Source of the DNA: an uncultured Granulosicoccaceae bacterium
GTDB taxonomy: Bacteria > Pseudomonadota > Gammaproteobacteria > Granulosicoccales > Granulosicoccaceae
DNA: 33,840 nucleotides
Assembly (NCBI GenBank): GCA_937923745.1
Contig: CALDUO010000245.1
Coordinates: 1 to 33,840 of the forward strand
Reading direction: 5' to 3'
Under the pieces are notes generated by a model. The model worked only from the letters and a program-made list of their open reading frames with translations. It was not told the DNA's origin and made no database searches. Below are positions 25,929 through 33,840 of the stretch, piece by piece (positions within the stretch are counted from its first letter, which is position 1; each line of letters opens with the position of its first letter). The translations under genes and the position numbers were made by a program.

Positions 25929-26609
25929 CTACTTTACGGAATCTGCTGATGACACAGCGGGCGACGACCTCGTAGATCTGGTCGGCTCCACACTGATCGC
26001 ATTGCTTGCGGTCACGTCAGCTACGTTTTCATCAGATCTGACTACATCGGGTCTGGCTACATCCAATCTGGCCGAATCTATAAGTGGGTAACCACGCTTC
26101 ACAGCCATAGCCGCGATTGCCGCCAAAACCGCCTTGATGAGATCACCGGGCAAAAATGGCGCTGATAACATCGCCGCTTTTGATGCAGTAAACCCGCCAG
26201 CGATCGCAAGCCAGGGTATGCCGATGCAGTACAGCACCACAATACCGCCCACAATATTGGCCACAATCATTATTGGCAGCGTGATCTTGTGCCAAAACCT
26301 CTCGACCATGAAGCCTGTCACAAAAGCTGCCACCGGAAATGCCAACAAAAAACCACCCGATGGACTTGCCAAAAGCCCGAGTCCGCCCCGACCACCAGCC
26401 AATAGCGGCAGCCCGGCCAGCACCAGAATCACAAATAACAACAGCGCCAAGCCACCGCGTCGCGCGCCCAACACGCCACCGGCCAACATAACACCCAGTG
26501 ATTGCGCAGTAATTGGCACACCCGACATCAGCTGAATTTTAGGCAGCAAACCCAACGCTGCCACAATAGCTGCAAATAGCGAGACATAGACAATATCGCG
26601 AGTATTCAA
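25929..26609 (-). CDS. bioY: biotin ECF transporter substrate-binding component BioY
   Basis: Membrane S-component that binds biotin with high affinity. Hydrophobic helices run through about residues 8-180, with family features DIVYVSLFAAIVAALGLLPKI, GVPITAQSLGVMLAGGVLG and GGRGGLGLLASPSGGFLLAFP. I place the start at a TTG at 26609, which has AGGAAA ten bases upstream and gives the normal BioY beginning; the frame is open further, to 26726, but that part overlaps bioN. The last 45 or so residues are a polar tail (DSARLDVARPDVVRS...) beyond the usual end, encoded partly by a 15-bp repeat. It is the third gene of the bioM-bioN-bioY operon. Confidence 0.9.
   Translation of the reverse strand: MNTRDIVYVSLFAAIVAALGLLPKIQLMSGVPITAQSLGVMLAGGVLGARRGGLALLLFVILVLAGLPLLAGGRGGLGLLASPSGGFLLAFPVAAFVTGFMVERFWHKITLPIMIVANIVGGIVVLYCIGIPWLAIAGGFTASKAAMLSAPFLPGDLIKAVLAAIAAMAVKRGYPLIDSARLDVARPDVVRSDENVADVTASNAISVEPTRSTRSSPAVSSADSVK
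26035..26079. repeat. 15-bp degenerate tandem repeat, three units (BioY tail)
   Basis: GATCTGACTACATCG, GGTCTGGCTACATCC and AATCTGGCCGAATCT in direct register on the + strand encode the LDVARPDVVRSD part of the BioY C-terminal tail. Confidence 0.65.
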
Positions 26610-26643
26610 TCTGAGAATTTCCTGTAAGATTTTGGTGTGTGCT

Positions 26644-27279
26644 TTATGGCGGTGAGCGCGACCCTCGTCGCGATTGTGATGACGCAGATTCCCAACCCCG
26701 AGCGTCAATGGCCTCAGCCAGCGCATCGCTGAGTTGTAGCGACCTGATTAAAAAAGGCACAACCTGTGACAGCAACCCGCTCTGACCTCCGCGGGCATAC
26801 CGTGCTTCACGTAACTGATTAAACCCGATCATCATCAAAGGAATGAAGCGCACGGTCAGCGACAGCATAAAACCCAATTGAGCAGTGTTAACGCCAAATA
26901 CCTGTAGCGGAGTCAGCGCGCGCGTAATTGTATCAATCATTGCCGTCAAAGTCGTTGTTAGGGTAATAAGGCTGGCAAGCAACAGTAATCCTGTAAGTCG
27001 TACCACGCTGATAAAGCCCGCCTCCCAACCGTTAAAGAACACACCAAACAACAGCAACAAAGCCAGAATAGGTGCAAGTGGTTTCAGCTGTTGGATGACC
27101 AACGCACCCTCAAAACCCGCCAACCTGTAAAAACCAAGCACCAACACCAGAAACACGGACTGTATCCATAGCGAGGGCAAAAAAAACAAGACAGTCGCAG
27201 CCAACAACAGCACTGCTAATTTATACCCTGCAGACAACCGGTGAATCGGTGAGTCGCCCTGTCGATACAGCGGTATCAC
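26644..27279 (-). CDS. bioN: biotin ECF transporter transmembrane component BioN (EcfT)
   Basis: The 211-residue T-component couples the ATPase to BioY. About five hydrophobic segments lie in residues 18-155, followed by the two short coupling motifs Ala-Arg-Gly at 162-164 and 193-195, which contact the ATPase in known ECF transporters. The ATG at 27279 overlaps the bioM stop by 4 bases (ATGA). bioY starts 34 bases after its stop. Assignment to biotin rather than another vitamin comes from bioY next to it. Confidence 0.92.
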   Translation of the reverse strand: MIPLYRQGDSPIHRLSAGYKLAVLLLAATVLFFLPSLWIQSVFLVLVLGFYRLAGFEGALVIQQLKPLAPILALLLLFGVFFNGWEAGFISVVRLTGLLLLASLITLTTTLTAMIDTITRALTPLQVFGVNTAQLGFMLSLTVRFIPLMMIGFNQLREARYARGGQSGLLSQVVPFLIRSLQLSDALAEAIDARGWESASSQSRRGSRSPP

Positions 27280-27956
27280 CCGACACTTGCCAAGTATTGT
27301 CTTACCCCGGTCTCGGCATCACCGTAAAATGCGATGCGACCCTGATCAAACCAAATGACGCGTGCGCAAGAGGCAGCCAGCTCGAGGTCGTGGGTGACGA
27401 CGATCAGCTGTTGAGTCAAAGATAACAACAGTCGGTTAATCAGCCGCGTATTCGGGAGGTCCAGCAGCGTCGTAGGCTCATCACACACAACGATATCAGG
27501 AGACATCACCAGCACTCCGGCCACCGCCACCTGTTGTTTTTCGCCACCACTTAGCGAGTGAGTCGCATGATGCTGAAGGTGGGTTAAGCCATAGTTCTCC
27601 AATGCAGCGAGCACACGCCTATCGATCTCGTCCGCCGACAATCCCTGGTTCCGAAGACCAAACCCCATATCCTCGACGACGGTGGGAAAGACCAATTGCA
27701 GATCCGGATTCTGAAAGACAAAACCCACTTGTCGGCGCACCGCCTTCAACGCCGTGGCAGTGCTGTGACCGTTTATCGTCACAGTGCCATCAGTAGGCAT
27801 TTGCAACCCATTGAGCAGTCGCGCAAAGGTGCTTTTACCGGAGCCGTTTCTGCCAATCACCGCGGTTGATGACCCGTCCAGCTCCACTGACACATCAGTC
27901 AGTATTGCCGCGCCGTCATCCCGAGACAAAACGCTCACGTGCGACACGCTAATCAT
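27276..27956 (-). CDS. bioM: biotin ECF transporter ATP-binding component BioM (EcfA)
   Basis: ABC ATPase that powers the biotin transporter. Starting at the ATG at 27956 the protein has 226 residues; the frame continues to a GTG at 28022, but the extra 22 residues do not look like the family. Walker A is GRNGSGKST (residues 35-43, Lys41), Q-loop Gln82 in FQNPDLQ, signature SLSGGEKQQ (134-142), Walker B PDIVVCDEP with Glu160, and switch His189 in VTHDLE. First gene of the bioMNY operon. The 346-bp upstream gap has repeats and one dyad but no clear promoter. Confidence 0.92.
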   Translation of the reverse strand: MISVSHVSVLSRDDGAAILTDVSVELDGSSTAVIGRNGSGKSTFARLLNGLQMPTDGTVTINGHSTATALKAVRRQVGFVFQNPDLQLVFPTVVEDMGFGLRNQGLSADEIDRRVLAALENYGLTHLQHHATHSLSGGEKQQVAVAGVLVMSPDIVVCDEPTTLLDLPNTRLINRLLLSLTQQLIVVTHDLELAASCARVIWFDQGRIAFYGDAETGVRQYLASVG

Positions 27957-28080
27957 TGGGGCGGTACGACGCCAGCAGTCGTTAGCTGCTCTGGATGCTG
28001 GCACGAACCAACCCAACGACACGATCGTCTGGCGTTTCTCAGGTGTTGTGTTGTTAAATAACGTTGACTCATATAGATTT

Positions 28081-28095
28081 TGTCTGCAGCAGACA
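28081..28095. promoter_or_regulatory. perfect inverted repeat, possible operator
   Basis: TGTCTGC and GCAGACA flank a single central A, forming a perfect dyad about 125 bases upstream of the bioM start. It does not match BirA or BioR boxes known to me. Dyads of this size also occur by chance. Confidence 0.25.
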
Positions 28096-28113
28096 TTTCA
28101 GGTATCCACGGTG

Positions 28114-28173
28114 ACTGGTCCCGACTCAACTGGTCCCGACACAACTGGTCGTGCAGCATCTGGCACGCAACAT
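28114..28173. repeat. 15-bp tandem repeat, two clear and two degenerate units
   Basis: ACTGGTCCCGACTCA and ACTGGTCCCGACACA are followed by two weaker units (ACTGGTCGTGCAGCA, then TCTGGCACGCAACAT). Intergenic. Confidence 0.7.
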
Positions 28174-28190
28174 AGGCCTGTTCAACTCCC

Positions 28191-28265
28191 ACCAGTGACA
28201 CATATACCAGTGCCACATATACCAGTGCCACATGCACCAGAGCCCCATGCACCAGAGCCACAATA
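28191..28265. repeat. 15-bp tandem repeat, five units
   Basis: Five contiguous units beginning ACCAG (ACCAGTGCCACATAT type changing to ACCAGAGCCCCATGC) end 37 bases before the DUF924 start. Intergenic. Confidence 0.9.
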
Positions 28266-28302
28266 AAAATACCAATGACTGACCATAAAGAGCGCGGTAA
28301 CA

Positions 28303-28959
28303 ATGACAAATTCTAACAACGGCAGACTGGATCCAGAAGCCCTGCGGGTGCTCGATTATTGGATTGGGCACGACAACCTCAGCCCCGACGACACTGCAAC
28401 TCAACCAATGACCACACCAACACCCCGTTTCAAACTATGGTTTGCAGGTGGTAATAAGGTTGACGAGGAGATCCGTACTTTATTCGAGGCCACCATCAAC
28501 AATGCCGATGTCGGTCAGCTCGATCATTGGCAACACTCGCCTAAAGGCTTGCTTGCGCTGATCATTGTACTCGATCAGTTCCCTCTTAACGCATTTCGAA
28601 AAACAGCACGCGCGTTTCACCTTGGTGATAAGGCTGTACCACTGACTCACGAGGGTATTGAACGGGGGTTTGATCAGTCGATGAATGTACTGGAGAAGCT
28701 GTTTTTTTATTTACCACTGGAACATTCCGAACGCATCAGCGACCAGCGGCTGAGTCTGGAGCTGTTTCAGGTGATGCATAAAGACTCACCGCCGGAGCAT
28801 CAGGAATTCACGCGTAAAACGCTCCACAGCGCACAGGAACACTTTGACATCATCGAGCAGTTTGGACGTTACCCGTTTCGCAATGGGGTATTGGGTCGAG
28901 AGTCAACAGAGGAAGAACTGGCGTGGTTGGAGGCGAATCCGGGCCGGTTTGGTCAATGA
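28303..28959 (+). CDS. DUF924 family protein
   Basis: A 218-residue soluble, mostly helical protein of the DUF924 family (TPR-like fold); no catalytic role is established that I can cite. Recognisable blocks are VLDYWIGHD near the start, FKLWFAGG, LLALIIVLDQFPLNAFRKTARAF, ERISDQRLSLELF, and HFDIIEQFGRYPFRNGVLGRESTEEELAWL near the end. The ATG at 28303 gives the expected N-terminus. It is transcribed divergently from bioM and converges with the GGDEF/EAL gene. Expression signals are unclear because the region just upstream is tandem repeat. Confidence 0.9.
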   Translation: MTNSNNGRLDPEALRVLDYWIGHDNLSPDDTATQPMTTPTPRFKLWFAGGNKVDEEIRTLFEATINNADVGQLDHWQHSPKGLLALIIVLDQFPLNAFRKTARAFHLGDKAVPLTHEGIERGFDQSMNVLEKLFFYLPLEHSERISDQRLSLELFQVMHKDSPPEHQEFTRKTLHSAQEHFDIIEQFGRYPFRNGVLGRESTEEELAWLEANPGRFGQ

Positions 28960-29031
28960 GATTTCAGAACCCTGCGGCTGTGGTCCAACAAGACCCAGAG
29001 TTCGCAAGGCTTGGAGCAGGAGCCGCGAAGA

Positions 29032-30828
29032 TCAGGAGGCTTTACGCTGAGAATGCAGGCGGGTGACGTTGGTTTCTGCCGGCAAATCGTCTGCCTGGAA
29101 CACACCGGGCGCCCAGTTTTCGAGCCATTGACGATAGTCTTTTATATCCAGCGGCCGACTGATGTAGTAGCCCTGTGCGAGATCACAACCTTGTTTGCTG
29201 AGGAATTCGAGCTGATCTTCATCCTCAACACCTTCGGCCACTACCTTTAAATTAAAGTGACTGCCCAGACCCAGTATAGCTTCAACAATCGCAACATCAT
29301 CGCCATCGCTGGACACGTCGGTTATAAACGCACGGTCAATTTTCAGTGTGTCTACCGGAAACCGCTTCAGATAAGATAGCGAAGAGTAGCCCGTACCAAA
29401 GTCATCAATGGCCAGCTTTAGTCCGTTTTCACTGAGTTCATGCAGTGACCTGATGACCTCCTCCGGATCATTCATAACAGCACTTTCGGTAATCTCGAGC
29501 TCCAGGAGTTCAGGGTCTAAACCGCTGTCACTCAGGGCTTTTCTGACCATCGGCAATAGATTACCGTCGGTAAACTGCACTGCCGAAATGTTTACAGCGA
29601 TATTCAGGCCCTCATAACCACACTCTTGTAACAGCTGATTCTCTCTACAGGCAGTTCTGAGAATCCATTCGCCCAACTCGATGATCATACCGGCCTCTTC
29701 GGCAACCGGTACAAATATCTCTGGAGATACACGACCCTCAGTCGGATGATTCCAGCGCACCAGCGCTTCAGCACCGGTGACTTTGCGCGTCGCAATGTTG
29801 ATCTTCGGTTGGAAGTAGACCTCAAACTGCTCTTGTGCCAGTGCTGTCTTCAGATCCTGTTCGAGGCGTATGCGATCTGTAATCCGGCTCCGCATCGCTT
29901 CGGTGAACAACTGATACTGGTTCTTGCCGCGTGCCTTGGCTTCCTGCAATGCAACGGCCGCATTATTGACCATTTCCTCGCCGAGCAGCTCTTCATCCAC
30001 GGTCATGTGCACATCATCGGGAAAACAGGAGATACCAACAGAGACGGGCGCCTTCAGCATAAACCCGCGATACTCGAACGGTGCCGTGACTACGCTCATT
30101 AACCGCTCGGCAATTAATTGGGTAGACTCTTTGTCGTCGATTTTTTTGTAAATGACGACAAATTCATCACCATCCAGACGAGCGACCAGATCAGTATCAC
30201 GCATGATGGCTTTCAGACGCGCAGCTACCTCTACCACCATCTTGTCGCCAATGAGATGCCCGTACTGGTCGTTAAAAAATTTGAAGTTATCGAGGTCGAT
30301 CAGAAAGATCGCGAAACACAGGCTGTCGTTCAGAGCGCTCGATACTGTCTGCTTCAATCGGTCCTCGAACATCAGGCGATTGGACAGATGTGTCAGCGGA
30401 TCATGATGAGCAGCATATTCCAGATACTGCTGTTTGACTTTAACCTGGCGAGCGACTTTACGCTGCTGTTCGATCAGAGAGTCGAATTCGTTGATAACCA
30501 GGTGGAGGTCGGGAGCTTCGTTGAGCGCCGGTGGTGGTGTTTTCTCGCGGTTTTTTTTACCGTTACCGGAGCGGAGCGTTTTCAGCATTCGGTGGAATGG
30601 CAGGGAATAGTTGCGTCGGATCAGGTCAAAGGTCAGGCCGCCCACCAAGCCGCTGATACACACGGAAACCAGCGAGCTCCACAGCATCGTGGACGTCAGT
30701 CCGAACAATGAGACCATCAGCAGCGCAAGGCAAAGCAGGAGCACTCCCGAGACGCTCGCCGCTATAAAGAGTGGCGATTTGCCTTCCAGTTCATCCTGTT
30801 TTCGGGATTTTGACTGCAAAATTGACAT
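29032..30828 (-). CDS. membrane-bound GGDEF/EAL cyclic-di-GMP protein
   Basis: A 598-residue inner-membrane regulator of cyclic di-GMP. Two hydrophobic segments at about residues 18-70 are followed by a short coiled linker, a GGDEF domain (about 138-310) and an EAL domain (about 320-575). The diguanylate-cyclase signature reads DGDEF (residues 219-223, RLDGDEF), with Asp for the first Gly. The phosphodiesterase domain is intact: EALVRWNHP (354 onward), NISAVQF, DDFGTGYSSLSYLKRFPVDTLKID and EGVEDEDQ. Phosphodiesterase activity is therefore likely and cyclase activity uncertain. The ATG at 30828 is chosen over a TTG at 30906. No PAS or other sensory domain is visible. Confidence 0.92.
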   Translation of the reverse strand: MSILQSKSRKQDELEGKSPLFIAASVSGVLLLCLALLMVSLFGLTSTMLWSSLVSVCISGLVGGLTFDLIRRNYSLPFHRMLKTLRSGNGKKNREKTPPPALNEAPDLHLVINEFDSLIEQQRKVARQVKVKQQYLEYAAHHDPLTHLSNRLMFEDRLKQTVSSALNDSLCFAIFLIDLDNFKFFNDQYGHLIGDKMVVEVAARLKAIMRDTDLVARLDGDEFVVIYKKIDDKESTQLIAERLMSVVTAPFEYRGFMLKAPVSVGISCFPDDVHMTVDEELLGEEMVNNAAVALQEAKARGKNQYQLFTEAMRSRITDRIRLEQDLKTALAQEQFEVYFQPKINIATRKVTGAEALVRWNHPTEGRVSPEIFVPVAEEAGMIIELGEWILRTACRENQLLQECGYEGLNIAVNISAVQFTDGNLLPMVRKALSDSGLDPELLELEITESAVMNDPEEVIRSLHELSENGLKLAIDDFGTGYSSLSYLKRFPVDTLKIDRAFITDVSSDGDDVAIVEAILGLGSHFNLKVVAEGVEDEDQLEFLSKQGCDLAQGYYISRPLDIKDYRQWLENWAPGVFQADDLPAETNVTRLHSQRKAS

Positions 30829-31012
30829 TCCAGCGTTAGTACGACGTACCGCAATAGAGGTATCAGAGACCGTGCCAGTCGCGCCGATATTTCCCCTCTC
30901 CAGCAATTATATCGGCACTGGAGCGCAGCTCTGAAGTTGCAGTCAAAAAATGTGGCTGGGTTAGATGTGGTTCAAAAATCGTCAAAAATAGCGATTTATC
31001 AAATTTGAGTGC

Positions 31013-31042
31013 AAAAAAAACCCCGCACTGGGCGGGGTTTTT
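31013..31042 (-). terminator. strong intrinsic terminator after groEL
   Basis: A GC-rich stem (CCCCGC at 31021-31026 with GCGGGG at 31032-31037) around a 5-base loop, with eight A before it and five T after it on the + strand. It works in either direction; for groEL it lies 22 bases after the stop. Confidence 0.92.
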
Positions 31043-31063
31043 CGTCGACAGTAAACGGGAAGC

Positions 31064-32731
<1,668 letters not shown>

Positions 32732-32758
32732 TTATTTGGCTGTTCGGATCAGTACTGA

Positions 32759-33046
32759 TCAGTCCAGGATACCCATGATGTCGTCTTCACGCATCACCAG
32801 CAGCTCTTCGCCGTCGATTTTGATTTCCGTACCGGAATACTTACCAAACAACACCTGATCACCGGCCTTCACATCGAGCGCGCGAACTTCGCCAGAGTCG
32901 GTTATCTTGCCGTTACCTACTGATACAACCTCGCCACGGATGGGCTTTTCGGTTGCGGAATCGGGAATGACGATACCACCAGCACTGGTGCGTTCTTCTT
33001 CCATTCGTTTGATGACCACACGATCATGCAACGGACGAATCTTCAT
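32759..33046 (-). CDS. groES: 10-kDa co-chaperonin GroES
   Basis: Heptameric lid of the GroEL chamber. The 95-residue protein starts [14 protein letters not shown] at the ATG at 33046, with AGGAGA eight bases upstream; the frame is open to 33118 but that extension covers the leader. The mobile loop [16 protein letters not shown] is intact. The leader to the CIRCE operator is about 90 bases. First gene of groES-groEL. Confidence 0.98.
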   Translation of the reverse strand: MKIRPLHDRVVIKRMEEERTSAGGIVIPDSATEKPIRGEVVSVGNGKITDSGEVRALDVKAGDQVLFGKYSGTEIKIDGEELLVMREDDIMGILD

Positions 33047-33133
33047 ATTCAGAGATCTCCTGTTCAGGCCCGGGTTAACTTCCCAGACACAATTAGAATT
33101 GATGGTTGGTTGACGCATTTCAGGAGGGTGCTG

Positions 33134-33160
33134 TTAGCACTCTGCCTCGGCGAGTGCCAA
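33134..33160 (-). promoter_or_regulatory. CIRCE operator (HrcA repressor site)
   Basis: TTAGCACTC, nine bases, then GAGTGCCAA; it differs from the consensus inverted repeat (TTAGCACTC-N9-GAGTGCTAA) at one base. It sits at the expected transcription start of groES-groEL, so HrcA should repress the operon until heat shock. hrcA itself is not in the window. Confidence 0.93.
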
Positions 33161-33187
33161 TGATACTGTCGAACTTTTTTTTTTCAA
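33160..33187 (-). promoter_or_regulatory. sigma70-type promoter of groES-groEL
   Basis: On the minus strand TTGAAA (33187-33182) and TATCAT (33165-33160) are separated by 16 bases; the -10 touches the CIRCE operator, so HrcA would block initiation. An A-run lies in the spacer. A copy of the dispersed GGGTGTCTG motif begins four bases upstream of the -35. Confidence 0.7.
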
Positions 33188-33190
33188 GTG

Positions 33191-33430
33191 CCAGACACCC
33201 GAAAATCCCACACTTTTTTCAGACACCCGAAATTTACAGGTGGACCTCCAATTCTGGACACCCAAAATTTACCGCTACACCCTTACTTACCGACAGCAAA
33301 AAAAGCCCACATTTAGACCAATTTCTTATTCAGGGTGTCTGAGAATCCGCATGGGAATTTGAGGAAATGGCGTGTTCGCGATATTTTCGGCACCTGCAAC
33401 TTACGGCAAAATTTTTGGGTGTCTGGAATT
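33191..33430. repeat. inverted cluster of five GGGTGTCTG-type motifs
   Basis: Three copies read on the minus strand (cores ending at 33191, 33220 and 33254, e.g. CAGACACCCGAAATTT at 33220-33235) and two on the plus strand (33333-33346 and 33417-33430). The third and fifth copies are near-complete inverted partners around 140 bases. The cluster occupies the 409-bp gap between groES and fxsA, where no gene is seen. Confidence 0.85.
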
Positions 33431-33455
33431 GACCGAATTGACCGGATTCTTGAGG

Positions 33456-33840
33456 TCAGGGATCGTCGCGACGGTATTCGCCTTCGATAACGTTAGCGCC
33501 CCGATTCGGTGAGCTACTAGGGTAGTGTGAATTGTCGGTCGATGGGCCACCGGAAACAGGGCCTTTCGACCCCATCACCTGAATTTTACCACTGGATATG
33601 ATGGAATGTGCCAACCAACGACGCGTGAATGGCAGCAGGCATGCAAACCCAATCGCATCGGTGACAAACCCCGGTGTCAGCAGCAGAACACCGCCGATCA
33701 GCAGCAAAACACCCTCAAGCATCTCGATCGCTGGCATCTGACCAGACTGCAGCCTGCTCCGAGCGTTTATCATTGTCTTCATGCCTTGCTGCCTGAGCAT
33801 TGCTGTGCCAACCACCGCAGTTAGCACGACAATTGCCAGT
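33456..33840 (-). CDS. fxsA: FxsA family membrane protein (5' end beyond the window)
   Basis: Inner-membrane protein named in E. coli for easing exclusion of phage T7 by the F plasmid; its normal role is unclear. About 127 residues are visible and the frame runs off the window end, so roughly the first 30 residues are missing. Seen are the LTAVVGTAMLRQQG motif, EMLEGVLLLIGGVLLLTPGFVTDAIGFACLLPFTRR with one or two membrane segments, and a polar C-terminal tail ending EGEYRRDDP. Location just upstream of groES is typical of gammaproteobacteria. The gap to groES carries the inverted repeat cluster. Confidence 0.9.
   Translation of the reverse strand, partial: LAIVVLTAVVGTAMLRQQGMKTMINARSRLQSGQMPAIEMLEGVLLLIGGVLLLTPGFVTDAIGFACLLPFTRRWLAHSIISSGKIQVMGSKGPVSGGPSTDNSHYPSSSPNRGANVIEGEYRRDDP

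Larger units (their letters stand above)
27957..28302. other. 346-bp divergent gap between bioM and the DUF924 gene
   Basis: Contains no convincing gene. A perfect 15-bp dyad TGTCTGCAGCAGACA lies at 28081-28095, and two 15-bp tandem arrays lie at 28114-28173 and 28191-28265. The arrays keep short frames open on both strands. The bioM promoter should lie on the minus strand near 28030-28110, with TATATG-like sequence at about 28067-28072, but I cannot define it. Confidence 0.5.

Noticed and set aside
28065-28078. BioR-type box (TTATMKATAA) upstream of bioM.
   Set aside because: The best match, ATATAGATTT, fits only 7 of 10 positions and loses the palindrome ends.
27953-28309. Short open frames on both strands through the bioM-DUF924 gap with HIPVPHAPEP or ALVHVALVYV repeats.
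   Set aside because: They arise from the 15-bp tandem arrays, lack ribosome sites and overlap bioM in another frame or strand.

Overview
The window looks like a chromosomal stretch of a gammaproteobacterium of moderate GC content. It carries a topA / tsaC-hemF-aroE neighbourhood, an accB-accC-prmA-(zinc-ribbon DUF3426)-dusB-fis-purH run, a fabA-fabB pair and an fxsA-groES-groEL locus, all typical of that class. A CIRCE operator over the groESL promoter implies HrcA control, which only some gammaproteobacteria use. I cannot name the genus; a marine Granulosicoccus-like lineage is only a guess. I saw no transposase, phage gene, CRISPR array, tRNA or rRNA.

Layout. 50-4158 (+): DNA topoisomerase I with a histone-like Lys/Ala tail, the tRNA threonylcarbamoyladenosine synthase TsaC, and oxygen-dependent coproporphyrinogen oxidase HemF. 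4334-6123 (-): a small CPBP-type membrane protease and an OmpA-family outer-membrane protein. 6356-9695 (+): a membrane-anchored protein with a degenerate OmpA-like end that overlaps aroE, then a secreted DUF192 protein and a Tas-type aldo/keto reductase. 18548-9826 (-): accB, accC, prmA, a very long DUF3426 protein, dusB, fis and purH. 18758-19753 (+): srkA. 27956-19929 (-): a biotin ECF transporter (bioM, bioN, bioY), a DUF4197 lipoprotein, an acyl-CoA ligase overlapping a thiolase-fold protein, fabA and fabB. 28303-28959 (+): DUF924. 30828-29032 (-): a GGDEF/EAL protein. The end (-): fxsA (cut by the window edge), groES, groEL.

How the genes fit together. Fatty-acid supply is the main theme: biotin uptake (BioMNY) feeds the biotinyl protein AccB, AccBC makes malonyl-CoA, and FabA/FabB make unsaturated acyl chains. 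The bioY, acyl-CoA-ligase and thiolase-like combination recalls the biotin-regulated yhfUTS operon of Bacillus subtilis. The thiolase here has lost two of its four usual catalytic residues.

The most unusual signal is repetitive. A short motif (core GGGTGTCTG, then A/G and an A/T-rich tail) occurs as a nine-copy 21-bp tandem array inside the acyl-CoA ligase gene, as a looser cluster elsewhere in that gene, and as an inverted cluster directly upstream of the groESL promoter. Separately, at least nine short tandem arrays with unrelated units of 12-15 bp lie in linkers, protein tails and intergenic gaps, so this genome appears prone to making short tandem repeats.
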